A DNA stretch of 64,000 bases, taken from the NCBI GenBank assembly GCA_035644475.1, contig DASQOL010000018.1, positions 19,628-83,627 of the forward strand. The letters run 5' to 3'. The notes beneath the pieces were generated by a model. It worked only from the letters and a program-made list of their open reading frames with translations. It was not told the DNA's origin and made no database searches. The stretch's first letter is position 1. Every line of letters begins with the position of its first letter. A program made the translations under genes and the position numbers. This document shows positions 51,832 to 60,637 of the stretch, piece by piece. The DNA is from FEN-1219 sp035644475 (GTDB lineage: Bacteria > Pseudomonadota > Gammaproteobacteria > Steroidobacterales > Rariloculaceae).

Positions 51832-52740
51832 TCAGAGCCTCCAGACGGCGATCGCCGCCGCGACCAGCTGCACGGCCGTGATGAAGAGTGTGTTCGAAAC
51901 GTAGAGCAGCGCGGCGAACAGGCCGGCCGCGGGTAGCGCCAGCAGCCTGCGCGTATCCGCCAGGTAGAACTTTCGGATCGCCACGGCAAGGTACGCGAAC
52001 TGCCAAAGGCTCACGACCAGGAGAAATACGAGGAAGGCCGAGGGCATCTCCAGGATCTTCCCGAGCCGGAGCACGACAAGGTCGAGCAACGTCGTGAGCA
52101 GCACGAAGCTGAAGTAGTGCATGCTAAACACGGCGTGCTCGACCAACAGCGGCCGGCGGCGATGGAAGCACCCGTAGAGGACCAACGCGAGGAACGCGAC
52201 TGTCGTAAACGACAACGGCGTCGCGAGACCGTTGAGCATGTCGTTGAATCGGTTGGTAACGTCGCTCGTGGCCTCCGCGACGGGCCCGATCTTGTTCGTT
52301 AACATCCGTTCGAGTAACCCGAAACGGTCGATCTGATCGGTCGTGCCTCCGACGGAACGTGCTCTCGGCGGCGGCACCGGCGCGATGCTCACTCTGAAAC
52401 TTCCGACATTGATCGTGAAGCTCGTGCCACTCGGCATGACCAGCACGTACACGACGATCGCGGTGAGAAGCACGCGCAGCGGCTTGACGTAAAGCCGTCG
52501 CCGGCCCGCCGAGTATTCGAGCGCCAGGAATGCCGGGCGGAACAGCAGCAACCGAACGGTGCGCCAGATCTTGCCGTCGAGATCGAAGATCTCGCCGGGC
52601 AGCGCGCGAGTCACGAAATGCCAGACGGTGAGCTTGTGCGGATCGAGGCGCTCCTCGCCGCATCGCGAGCAGTACGACCCGTCCAAGGGTTGCCCGCAGC
52701 TCGCGCACGTCGCCGACGGATGCGGCGCCTCAGTGCTCAT
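51832..52740 (-). CDS. DUF3667 membrane protein with zinc ribbon
   Basis: 302 residues: an N-terminal four-Cys zinc ribbon (CASCGQPLDGSYCSRCGEER, residues 13-32), then RALPGEIFDLDGKIWRTVRLLLFRPAFLALEYSAGRRRLYVKPLRV, the hallmark of DUF3667 proteins. About five membrane helices follow (LLTAIVVYVLVM; PLSFTTVAFLALVLYG; a final one near 280-300). Function is unknown. It is convergent with hemD and separate from the sulfite operon. Confidence 0.85.
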   Translation of the reverse strand: MSTEAPHPSATCASCGQPLDGSYCSRCGEERLDPHKLTVWHFVTRALPGEIFDLDGKIWRTVRLLLFRPAFLALEYSAGRRRLYVKPLRVLLTAIVVYVLVMPSGTSFTINVGSFRVSIAPVPPPRARSVGGTTDQIDRFGLLERMLTNKIGPVAEATSDVTNRFNDMLNGLATPLSFTTVAFLALVLYGCFHRRRPLLVEHAVFSMHYFSFVLLTTLLDLVVLRLGKILEMPSAFLVFLLVVSLWQFAYLAVAIRKFYLADTRRLLALPAAGLFAALLYVSNTLFITAVQLVAAAIAVWRL

Positions 52741-52896
52741 GACTGTAATCCCCCGGCGACGAGCTTCGAGCTTCTTCTACTCGTTGCTGCGACTACGCCG
52801 AATCTTAGGTTCGGTCGAAGGTCGGACGGATCGAATAGTAGCAGACCCGCCGACCGTCGCCGCGGCGGCGATTTAGGGTCCGGCGCGTTCCGCGCG

Positions 52897-53391
52897 TCAG
52901 CGGTGGTGGCGGAGCTGCATGGCCGTCGGCCGGCCGTCGGCGGTGGGCTGGTACCAGACCGAGAAGTCCGAGATCGCCGTTTGGAAAGCGGCGACCGGAT
53001 CGGGGCTCTGTTGCACGTCGAGCGCGTCGAACCCGACTCGCAGCATGAAGAACAGCTGCTCGAGCAGCACGTCGCCGACGGCGCGCAGCTCGCCCTTGAA
53101 CCCGTAGCGCTCGCGCAACAGGCGCGCATACGAGTACGCGCGGCCGTCGCGGAACTTCGGGAACTCGAGCGCGATGAGCGCGAGCTTCGGCACGTCGTCG
53201 GCAATGAGCTCCGGCGACTGATCGCTGTGGAGCCTCAAACCGATTGGCGTGCCGCGCGCGAGCAGCGCGTCGCGGTGCTTCTGCCATTGCTCCAAGCTTA
53301 CGATCACGGCGCCGGCCTCGGGGATCGCCTCCGCCGCGCTCGCGTCGACGAACGTGTCCGCGACGACCTTGCCGCCCTTGAGCAACGACAT
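52897..53391 (-). CDS. DUF934 protein, sulfite-reduction partner
   Basis: 164 residues with the DUF934 pattern: VSLEQWQKHRDAL, GIGLRLHSDQSPELIADDVPKLALIALEFPKFRDGRAYSYARLLRERYGFKGELRAVGDVLLEQLFFMLRVGFDAL. These proteins are encoded next to CysI-type sulfite reductases lacking a flavoprotein partner. Their role is not fixed, but an electron-transfer or assembly function is assumed. It overlaps the cysI stop by 1 bp, so it is translationally coupled. Confidence 0.87.
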   Translation of the reverse strand: MSLLKGGKVVADTFVDASAAEAIPEAGAVIVSLEQWQKHRDALLARGTPIGLRLHSDQSPELIADDVPKLALIALEFPKFRDGRAYSYARLLRERYGFKGELRAVGDVLLEQLFFMLRVGFDALDVQQSPDPVAAFQTAISDFSVWYQPTADGRPTAMQLRHHR

Positions 53392-55055
53392 CAGTGGGCC
53401 GTCTCCGCCCCGTAGACGGAGGCCTTGAACGGCTCGATGCCGACGCGCCGATACGTATCGATGAAACGCTCGCCGGGCTCGCTGTGCTCGAGGTAGGTGT
53501 CGACGATCTTGCGGATCGCGCCCGGCACCTCGGCCTGCGGCAGACCGGGGCCCAGGCGGTCTCCGAGCGACGCGTTCTGGTCGGACGAGCCCCCGAGCGT
53601 GAGCTGGAAGAATTCCTCGCCGCGTTTGTCGACGCCGAGAATCCCGATGTGGCCCACGTGGTGGTGACCGCAGGCGTTCATGCAGCCCGAGATGTTGATC
53701 GTGAAGTTGCCGATCCTCTGGAGCTCGTCGATGTCGGAGAACGCGCGGCTGATGTCCTGAGCGATCGGGATCGCGCGCGCGTTCGCGAGCGCGCAGTAGT
53801 CGAGACCCGGGCAGCAGATGATGTCGGACAGGAGCCCGAGATTCGGCGTGGCGAGCTCGAGCGCGAAGAGCTCGCGCCAGAGCTGCTCGAGGTCGCCCTG
53901 CTTCACGTCCGTGAGCACGAGATTCTGGCGGTGGCTCACGCGAATCTCGCCGAAGCTGTAGCGGTCGGCGAGATCGGCGACTGCGTCCATCTTGTCGGCC
54001 GTGATGTCGCCCGGCACGCGGCCCGGGGCTTTCAGCGACACGGTCACGATCGCGTAGCCCGGCACCTTGTGCTCGACCACGTTGCCGCGCATCCAGCGGT
54101 CGAACGCGCGATCGGTCTTGCGGCGCGCGTCGAGCTCCGGACCGATGTCCTTCAGCGTCTCGTACTTCGGCGGCGCGAAGTACGCCTTGATGCGCGCGAT
54201 TTCTTCGTCCGGCACCTTGAGCTGGCCGTTCTTCGTGAGCTCGAATTCCTTGTCGACGAGCTCTCGATATTTGTCGATGCCCATCTGGTTGACGATGATC
54301 TTGATCCGCGCCTTATGGATGTTGTCGCGGCGGCCGAGCATGTTGTAGACGCGCAGAATCGCCTCGACGTACGTGAGCAGATGCGAAGGATGGAGCCACT
54401 TGCGAATCGTCTGGCCGATGTACGGCGTGCGGCCGAGACCGCCGCCCACCAGCACCTCGAAGCCGATCTCGCCCTGCTCGTTCTTGTGCATCCGCAAACC
54501 GATGTCGTGCACGGCGACCGCCGCGCGGTCGTTCGGCGAGCCCGTTACCGCGATCTTGAACTTGCGCGGCAGGTAGGAGAACTCGGGGTGCAGGAACGAA
54601 TACTGGCGCAACAGCTCGCAGTAGATCCGCGGATCGGCGAGCTCGTCCTTCGCGCAGCCCGCGTACTGGTCCGACGTGATGTTGCGGACGCAGTTGCCCG
54701 ACGACTGGATCGACGTGATCTCGGAGCTCGCGAGATCTTTCACGGCGTCGGGGGCTTCTTCGAGCTTGATCCAGTTGTATTGGATGTTTTGCCGAGTGGT
54801 GAAGTGGCCGAAGCCCTTGTCGTAGGTGCGCGCGACGTGCGCGAACGTGCGCATCTGCTTCGACGACAGCGTGCCGTACGGCACGTTGACCCGCAGCATG
54901 TAGGCGTGCAGCTGGAGATAGAGGCCGTTCATGAGGCGCAGCGGCCGGAACTGATCCTCGGTGAGCTCGCCGGCGAGGCGGCGCTTCACCTGCCGGCGAA
55001 ACTGCGCGGCGCGCTCGGCGACGAACTTGGCGTCGAATTCATCGTATCGGTACAT
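53391..55055 (-). CDS. cysI: Siroheme nitrite/sulfite reductase
   Basis: 554 residues with two ferredoxin-like/siroheme repeats. The first repeat has HFTTRQNIQYNWIKL and SSGNCVRNITSDQYAGCA; the second has FGEIRVSHRQNLVLTDV. The Fe4S4-siroheme ligands are the Cys residues of CCPGLDYC and GCMNACG (C-x5-C and C-x3-C). This is the single-subunit reductase of assimilatory sulfite reduction (six electrons to sulfide); assimilatory nitrite reduction is the alternative. The DUF934 and DUF2849 neighbours strongly favour sulfite. Confidence 0.9.
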   Translation of the reverse strand: MYRYDEFDAKFVAERAAQFRRQVKRRLAGELTEDQFRPLRLMNGLYLQLHAYMLRVNVPYGTLSSKQMRTFAHVARTYDKGFGHFTTRQNIQYNWIKLEEAPDAVKDLASSEITSIQSSGNCVRNITSDQYAGCAKDELADPRIYCELLRQYSFLHPEFSYLPRKFKIAVTGSPNDRAAVAVHDIGLRMHKNEQGEIGFEVLVGGGLGRTPYIGQTIRKWLHPSHLLTYVEAILRVYNMLGRRDNIHKARIKIIVNQMGIDKYRELVDKEFELTKNGQLKVPDEEIARIKAYFAPPKYETLKDIGPELDARRKTDRAFDRWMRGNVVEHKVPGYAIVTVSLKAPGRVPGDITADKMDAVADLADRYSFGEIRVSHRQNLVLTDVKQGDLEQLWRELFALELATPNLGLLSDIICCPGLDYCALANARAIPIAQDISRAFSDIDELQRIGNFTINISGCMNACGHHHVGHIGILGVDKRGEEFFQLTLGGSSDQNASLGDRLGPGLPQAEVPGAIRKIVDTYLEHSEPGERFIDTYRRVGIEPFKASVYGAETAH

Positions 55056-55064
55056 GTCTACTAC

Positions 55065-55430
55065 CTATTCCTTCGCGTTCCGATTGACGCGCGCGGCGCC
55101 TTCGGCGCGCCGGTCCCCCTCGGGGGCGATGCCGACGATGGGCACCGCGACGTCCTCCATGTCGGTGCGCACCGTCGGCCCGAACGCGCGGATGACTTCA
55201 CGGATCTCGGTCGGCCTCACCTTGCCGTTCTCGACCTTGACCTGGATCAAGATGGGGTCGATGACGAGGCAGCGCGCTACGGCCTGCTTCGCGACCTCGA
55301 GCAACTGCTGCGCCTCGGCGTCGTCGTCGACGACGGACCCGTGGTCGATAGCCGTGTCCCAGCGCTCTTCAGGCGCGAGGAAGACCACTCGGCCGTCAAC
55401 GAGGCGATTGGCGATGATCATCTGCGGCAT
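55065..55430 (-). CDS. DUF2849 protein, first gene of the sulfite operon
   Basis: 121 residues: MPQMIIANRLVDGRVVFLAPEERWDTAIDHGSVVDDDAEAQQLLEVAKQAVARCLVIDPILIQVKVENGKVRPTEIREVIRAFGPTV has the DUF2849 layout. Such proteins precede CysI in many proteobacteria; function is not established. Start chosen at the ATG just before the conserved region; a TTG ten codons upstream and an ATG three codons downstream are alternatives, none with a clear ribosome site. Gap of 9 bp to cysI. Confidence 0.78.
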   Translation of the reverse strand: MPQMIIANRLVDGRVVFLAPEERWDTAIDHGSVVDDDAEAQQLLEVAKQAVARCLVIDPILIQVKVENGKVRPTEIREVIRAFGPTVRTDMEDVAVPIVGIAPEGDRRAEGAARVNRNAKE

Positions 55431-55575
55431 CGGCAAAGTCGGGGGAAACAGCCCTGGCAACCGGTCAGGCCATCATTCTACACGCCGGTCCAGCACGACT
55501 AGTTATAAGAAGTCCGACGTTGGATATGCCTGAGGGCGAAGACGGGGAGGGTTACTTTTTCGGCTGCGCCACGGA

Positions 55576-55674
55576 CCGAAAATAGGGACATGTTGCCTTT
55601 TTCGGCCGTGCGACGGGGCGCGATGCCGAGCGCGGGAGCGTCGGCCGAAAAAGGCAACATGTCCCTATTTTCGG
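55576..55674. repeat. T-family palindrome, copy 3
   Basis: Perfect 33-bp arms (55576-55608 and 55642-55674) with core AAAATAGGGACATGTTGCC and a 33-nt loop. The right arm encodes the last two residues and the TAG stop (55665-55667) of the GGDEF/EAL gene. It sits in the gap upstream of the DUF2849 gene and so may insulate the sulfite operon from transcription of the upstream gene. Confidence 0.92.
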
Positions 55675-58013
55675 GCGGCGAAGGGGACGACGCCGGGGGT
55701 TTTGCCGGCCTGCCAGCGCGCGAGGAACGAGAGGAGCTCGGCGGGCGGCATCGGCTTGCCGATCTGGTAGCCCTGGGCGTACTCGCAGCCGAAGGCTGCG
55801 AGGCGTTCGAGCACCTCGGCCGTCTCGACGCCTTCGGCGACGACGCTGAGACCGAGCTGATGGGCGAGATCGATCGTGGCGCGCACGATGGCCTCGTCCT
55901 TCGGGTTGTGCATGCTCATGACGAACGACTTGTCGATCTTGAGCTCGTCGACGGGCAGACGCTTGAGCTGCGCGAGCGCCGACTGCCCCGTGCCGAAGTC
56001 GTCGACCGCGATCCTGAATCCGAGCTCGTGGATGCACGACACGACGGCGAGCGACTTCTGGACGTTGTGCATGATCGCGCTCTCGGTGACCTCGAGCGTG
56101 ACCTGCTCAGGCGGGAGCGTGTGTTGCTTTACGAGGTCGAGCAGGAAGTACGGCAGGTACTCGTCGATGAGGTCGTCGACCGAGATGTTGACCGCGACGG
56201 ACAGCTTGAGCCCCTGGTCCCGCCACGCCGCGCAGCGGACCACCGCTTCGCGCAACACCCAGCGCGTGAGGTGCGCGATGCCGCCCGCCTGCTCGATCGC
56301 GCCCACGAACGCGTCCGGCGTCAGCAGACCCAAATCGGGATGCTGCCAGCGCACGAGCGCCTCGCCGCCGTAGATCGCTCGCGTGCGGCAGTCCATCTTC
56401 GGCTGGAAATACAGCCGCAGCTCCTCGTTGCCGAGCGCTTGCGGAAAGTCGCCGACGATCCGAATCTGACGCAGCGACCGCTCGTCCTGCCCAAGCCGGT
56501 AGATGCTCGCGGTCTCGTGCCGCGCGAGCGCCTCGCTGCGCGCGCTCGACGCACGGCGACAAAGCTCGGCCGCGTCGCGGCTGTGCTCGGGGAAGCAAGC
56601 GATACCCGCGGCCGCCTGCAGCGAGACGTTGGCGCCGCCGACGCGAACTCCGGAGCGCAGCAGGTCGGCCTGGTACTCCACCCACTGCAGCGCCTGCATC
56701 GCGTCGAAGCCCGGCAGCGCGAATGCGAACTCCTGGGCGCTCAAGTGGCCGATGAGCTGACCCTCGCCGACCCGGGCACGGAGCAGCGCCGCCGCGAGCT
56801 TGATCACCTCGTCGCCGGCCCGGTGGCCGAGCGACGACACGATGCCCGCGAACCGGTCGAGCCCGAGGATCACGACGCCGACCGAGCTTCCGGTCTCGAT
56901 CGCGGCCCGCAGCTGGCTGATGAAGAGCTCGCGATTCGGCAGGCCCGACAAGCTGTCGTGGTGCGCCGTGTGGAAGATCTGCCGCTCGCGGTCGGCGATC
57001 GCCCGCTGCATCGCGTTGAAGCTGCCGGCGAGCTCGCCGAGCTCGTCGGACGAGCGCACGGGAATCTCCTCCGTGTAGACGCCCTCCCGCATGCGGCGCG
57101 CGGCCGCGACGAGATTCTGCACCGGCCGCGTGACCGTCTTCGCGAGCCAGAACGAGCCAACGATCGCCGCAAGCAGCGACAGGCTCGTGATGCCTAGCAG
57201 CAGGCTGCGGATGCGCTGATATGACGCCGTCGCCTCGTCGAGCGGGAGCTGGAGCGCGACGTGCACGTCGCTGCCGCTCAAGAACGGGCGTAGCAGCGAC
57301 AGGAACCCTTTCTGCGACCCGCCGCTCCGCTGCGCCCCGAAGTGGCCCAAGTCGAGTCCGGTGAACGCTGCCGCGTGAATTTCTCGCGGCAGCGTCGAGG
57401 CGAGAACCTGAGGCGGACCCGCGCCGGCGTAGCGGACGAAAGACACCGCGAGGTTGGTGAGGCTCCGCAAGCGCGTGGCGAGCGCCTCGTCGATCGGGAA
57501 GCCGAGCATCACCCAAGCGCGCGGCACGGGCGCGCGCATCTGCACGGTCACCGTGTGATACGGCACCCCGCCGAGATAGACGACCCGGTTGCTCCCGCTC
57601 TCGAGTGAGCTGCCGTGCGGCGCAAAGTCCGCGTCGTACCCGCAGTCGGCGTCGGCGTCGGTCGAGCACACGATGACGTTGCCGTCGAGGTCGAGCAGCA
57701 GGGCGACCGTCGCGCCCACGCGGCGCGCGCTGTTGGCGAGCGCGGTTTGAATGGTGGGGTGGTCGCCGCCCGCGACCGCGGACTTGAAGCCGTAGTCGGC
57801 GACGAGAACGCTGGCCGTGGTGCGCATCACCTCGGTGCGGTTGCGCATGTTCTCGTCGAACAGCACGCCCGCGAGCTCGACCGTCTGCCGCGCGCGTTGG
57901 TCGACGTCGGCCTTGATCGCGTTCAGCACCGGGAACAGCGCCACGAGCTGGATCGCCATCACGAGCGCGACGGCGAGCAGCAGCACCTTGTGCCGAAAGC
58001 TGAACTGCCTCAC
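55665..58013 (-). CDS. Membrane GGDEF-EAL protein, probable c-di-GMP phosphodiesterase
   Basis: 782 residues: membrane helix (about 8-30), a large periplasmic sensor loop (about 30-275), second helix (about 276-298), HAMP (TRPVQNLVAAARRMREGVY), then a GGDEF domain whose active site is degenerate (LSAQEF instead of GGDEF) and an intact EAL domain. The EAL domain has GGEALVRW, VNISVDDL, EVTESAIM, DDFGTGQSAL, KIDKSFV, VVAEGVET and QGYQIGKPMP. It should hydrolyse c-di-GMP, and the GGDEF part may only regulate. GTG 58013 was chosen because a GGGGGAG site lies upstream of it and overlaps the TTG alternative. Confidence 0.9.
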   Translation of the reverse strand: MRQFSFRHKVLLLAVALVMAIQLVALFPVLNAIKADVDQRARQTVELAGVLFDENMRNRTEVMRTTASVLVADYGFKSAVAGGDHPTIQTALANSARRVGATVALLLDLDGNVIVCSTDADADCGYDADFAPHGSSLESGSNRVVYLGGVPYHTVTVQMRAPVPRAWVMLGFPIDEALATRLRSLTNLAVSFVRYAGAGPPQVLASTLPREIHAAAFTGLDLGHFGAQRSGGSQKGFLSLLRPFLSGSDVHVALQLPLDEATASYQRIRSLLLGITSLSLLAAIVGSFWLAKTVTRPVQNLVAAARRMREGVYTEEIPVRSSDELGELAGSFNAMQRAIADRERQIFHTAHHDSLSGLPNRELFISQLRAAIETGSSVGVVILGLDRFAGIVSSLGHRAGDEVIKLAAALLRARVGEGQLIGHLSAQEFAFALPGFDAMQALQWVEYQADLLRSGVRVGGANVSLQAAAGIACFPEHSRDAAELCRRASSARSEALARHETASIYRLGQDERSLRQIRIVGDFPQALGNEELRLYFQPKMDCRTRAIYGGEALVRWQHPDLGLLTPDAFVGAIEQAGGIAHLTRWVLREAVVRCAAWRDQGLKLSVAVNISVDDLIDEYLPYFLLDLVKQHTLPPEQVTLEVTESAIMHNVQKSLAVVSCIHELGFRIAVDDFGTGQSALAQLKRLPVDELKIDKSFVMSMHNPKDEAIVRATIDLAHQLGLSVVAEGVETAEVLERLAAFGCEYAQGYQIGKPMPPAELLSFLARWQAGKTPGVVPFAARK

Positions 58014-58175
58014 GACGCTTGGGCTCCCCCGCAATTCCCGAGCGAATTTCGAGAACTGCTAACCAGGTATCGATACTACGGATGCCCGCGCCGCGGGAGT
58101 GTGCGTTCGGTCACGGATGCGAGTGCTCGGCACCTTCTAACATCTTGCTCCGCCTACGCTTATTCGCGAGAGTCG

Positions 58176-58847
58176 ATGCCGACGAGCCGCGCAATTCGGC
58201 CGAGCGTTCAGTCCGCCCTCTGCTTGCTCACCTTGGGCATGGCCGGGGGCTGCGCGGCGGCCGCGCTCGACGTGACGGTCGTCGACGAGCATGGCGCTCC
58301 CATCGAGCTCGTCGCTGTCTACGCGGTCCCCGACAAACCGGTCGCGTCGGCACCGGCCAAGCCGACCGCCGTCATGGACCAGAAGCACAAGGCGTTCGTG
58401 CCGCACGTGCTCGTCGTTCAAACGGGGACGTCCGTGGACTTCCCGAACAACGACACGGTGAGCCACCACGTCTACTCGTTCTCGGACCCCAAGTCGTTCG
58501 AGCTGCCGCTCTACAAGGGTGACGCCCATCCGCCGCTCGTGTTCGACAAGCCCGGAATCGTCGTGCTCGGCTGCAACATCCACGACGACATGCTGGGCTA
58601 CATCTACGTCGTCGACACTCCCTACTTCGCGACGACCGACGACTCGGGCAAGGCGCGGATCGCCGCGCTGCCGGCCGGCGGCTACGGCGTCCGGGTTTGG
58701 ACGCCGCGCGCGCGGCCGGGGGATCTCCCGCCGGACGTGACGGTCACCCTCGACGGGGCCGACCGCGGCGTCGCGCTTCAGATCAAAGGCAAGCTCGCCG
58801 CCGAGCACGATCAGGGAGGCTCGGGGCTCTCGTGGCAACGCTACTGA
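58176..58847 (+). CDS. Secreted cupredoxin-like (methylamine-utilisation type) protein
   Basis: 223 residues: signal peptide (about 1-29; a Cys in MAGGCAAAA could also be a lipobox), a carboxypeptidase-regulatory-like strand region, then a type-1 copper fold with ligands His in NNDTVSHHVYSF, and Cys, His and Met in GCNIHDDMLGY. A final beta-sandwich segment (ALPAGGYGVRVWTPRARPGDLPP) follows. It is likely a periplasmic electron-transfer or copper-binding protein. The stop overlaps the next gene by 16 bp, so the two proteins are probably made together. Confidence 0.83.
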   Translation: MPTSRAIRPSVQSALCLLTLGMAGGCAAAALDVTVVDEHGAPIELVAVYAVPDKPVASAPAKPTAVMDQKHKAFVPHVLVVQTGTSVDFPNNDTVSHHVYSFSDPKSFELPLYKGDAHPPLVFDKPGIVVLGCNIHDDMLGYIYVVDTPYFATTDDSGKARIAALPAGGYGVRVWTPRARPGDLPPDVTVTLDGADRGVALQIKGKLAAEHDQGGSGLSWQRY

Positions 58848-60136
58848 AGCTCGCAGCGCCGTCGCTCGCGCTCGCGGCGCTCGCGGGCGGAGCCCTGGCC
58901 GCCGACGGCGACCGCCACCAAGTGCGCATCGAGGTCGACGCCGGACACGTGGCTGCCCACAGCGACATGGGCTCGTGGCTCGACGACGGGCTCGGCAAGC
59001 TGCGCTACTCGGAAGACGACGGCGGCTTGAACGCGGGGCGCGTGTTCCTCGAGTACCGCGGCCGCATCGCGCCGACTCTGTCTACGACGATCGTCGCCGA
59101 CTACGTGGACGACGCGTCCGCCGGGCTTGGTCTCACCGAGGCGTACCTCGAGTGGCGGCCGATCCCGGCTTCGAACAACCAGCACAAGGTACGGGCCGGC
59201 GCTTTCTACCCGCCGCTGTCGCTCGAGAATACCGAGACCGGCTGGCACAGCCCATTCAGCTATTCGTACTCCGCCATCGACACCTGGCTCGGCGAGGAGA
59301 TCCGGCCGATCGGCGTCGAGTGGTCGATGCGCCGCCGGCTCGGCTTCGCCGGGTCACCGCACGAGCTTCGCGTGTTCGCGGCCGGTTTCTACGGCAACGA
59401 TCCCGCGGGCACGCTGCTCTGGTGGCGCGGCTGGTCGATGCACGACCGCCAGTCGCGGTTGAACGACGAGCTGCCGCTCACGCCGCTACCGATCTGGAAC
59501 TTCCAGGGCGTGATCGTCGGCTACCGTGAGCAATACGTCGAGCCGTTCCAGGAAATCGACCATGAGCCCGGCGCGTACGCCGGCATCGAGTGGCGCTACG
59601 CGCGCCGCGTGCTGCTCCAGCTCGCGCGCTACGACAACCGCGCCGACCCGAACGCGTTCGCCGCAGGCTATTGGGGTTGGCACACGGCGTTCACGCAAGT
59701 CGGCGTGCAGCTCAGCCTGCCGTGGGAGCTCGGGCTCCTCGCGCAATGGCTCGACGGCGAGACCTACTGGATCGCCGGCTCGCGACCCGACGGCACTCTG
59801 TCGCCCGTCGCCGCGCTCGTGGAGGACGGCTTCGAGTCGAAGTACTTGATGCTCAGCCGCGCCGTGCGCGGCAATCACCGCTTCTCGGTGCGCTACGACG
59901 ACTTCGAGATCGCGCGCAAGGAAGGCCTTCCGGCAATCGTCTCCGACGAGGGCCATGCCTGGACCTTCGCCTATCGCTACGAGCGGTCCGCGCGGCTCTC
60001 CGCTGGCCTCGAGTGGCTGCGCATGGAGTCGCGGCGAGACCTGTGGCGCGACTTCTACGCCGCCCCGGCGAGCGCGACGGAGTGGCAGCTGCGCCTCCAG
60101 ATGAGCTACCGCGTCGGGATGAATACGGCCCCCTGA
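58832..60136 (+). CDS. Outer-membrane beta-barrel protein (porin-like)
   Basis: 434 residues from a GTG inside the end of the cupredoxin gene. A signal peptide (about 1-23, ending GALAA) is followed by alternating hydrophobic strands ending in aromatic residues (GRVFLEYRGRIAPTLSTTIVADYVDD, LTEAYLEWRPI, HRFSVRYDDFEIAR) and a last strand WQLRLQMSYRVG. This is the pattern of phosphate/sugar-type porins or TonB-less barrels. No TonB box or plug is seen. Coupled to a copper protein, it may handle copper or a copper-dependent substrate; this is a guess. An S-family repeat starts just after the stop. Confidence 0.75.
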   Translation: MATLLKLAAPSLALAALAGGALAADGDRHQVRIEVDAGHVAAHSDMGSWLDDGLGKLRYSEDDGGLNAGRVFLEYRGRIAPTLSTTIVADYVDDASAGLGLTEAYLEWRPIPASNNQHKVRAGAFYPPLSLENTETGWHSPFSYSYSAIDTWLGEEIRPIGVEWSMRRRLGFAGSPHELRVFAAGFYGNDPAGTLLWWRGWSMHDRQSRLNDELPLTPLPIWNFQGVIVGYREQYVEPFQEIDHEPGAYAGIEWRYARRVLLQLARYDNRADPNAFAAGYWGWHTAFTQVGVQLSLPWELGLLAQWLDGETYWIAGSRPDGTLSPVAALVEDGFESKYLMLSRAVRGNHRFSVRYDDFEIARKEGLPAIVSDEGHAWTFAYRYERSARLSAGLEWLRMESRRDLWRDFYAAPASATEWQLRLQMSYRVGMNTAP

Positions 60137-60637
60137 GCCTCGGCCGCGATTTGCTCCATGGCGGTCGGCCGCAAATTGCGTCCCCCGCATTTGCGGCACT
60201 CCCGCCATCCATGGCGGTCGCATGCGGAAAAGGACGGTTCCACGGCAATTCACAAAATCTGTGGATAACGCTGTGGAAAACGTTTTGAAATTTAGCGCGG
60301 CCCGAGCAGCGCGTTGGTTCGTTGTTGGTTTGGTCAAAAAAGCGTCAAAAAACCTCGGGACCTTCTTTTTCAAGGATCTAGGACCGCTAGTCGCCGCGAC
60401 GCACGAGGTGTGCGCGCCAACCGCCCGTTGCCCGTCGCTCCCGCGCAGGGTGAACGGCGCGCTTGTGCACAGCGGCGTTAAGGCGAACCCCGAATCGTGA
60501 GGGAGCGGGCCTGCCCGGACCCTCCGGCCAACGTTCGCGTCGCCCGTCTCGCAACTCCCGATGCGCCGGCGGTTCGGCGCGCCCTCGGTTCGTCTATAGT
60601 TGCGGTTGCCGCCGCGGCCCGCGGCTCGAACCAGCGG
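60137..60637. other. 500-bp gap: S repeat, AT-richer tract with two DnaA-box-like sites
   Basis: 60141-60220 is an S-family repeat. 60245-60370 is clearly less GC-rich than the neighbourhood. It holds TGTGGATAA (60260-60268, a perfect DnaA box on the minus strand) and TGTGGAAAA (60272-60280, one mismatch). A ~90-codon open frame here (60222-60500) has no ribosome site and begins inside the repeat edge. A TATAGT box (60595-60600) may be the -10 of the esterase gene. Confidence 0.55.
60141..60220. repeat. S-family repeat after the barrel gene
   Basis: About one and a half units: CCATGGCGGTCGGCCGCAA in the first half is repeated as CCATGGCGGTCGCATGCGG in the second. The core GCGGCACTCCCGCCATCC is identical to that of the copy at 62.4 kb. 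Confidence 0.88.

Noticed and set aside
53394..55502. A 702-codon open frame on + opposite cysI.
   Set aside because: It is the high-GC shadow of a clear sulfite reductase gene. It has His/Arg/Val-rich composition and no domain. The same applies to long frames opposite other genes (275-1438, 2075-3391, 7147-8700, 19244-20476).
60245..60300. DnaA boxes as evidence for a replication origin.
   Set aside because: Only two boxes, and no dnaA, dnaN, gidA, parAB or AT-rich unwinding region nearby.
60222..60500. A 92-codon frame in the AT-richer patch.
   Set aside because: No ribosome site, starts at the edge of a repeat, and shows no recognisable family; composition is that of an AT-richer non-coding stretch.
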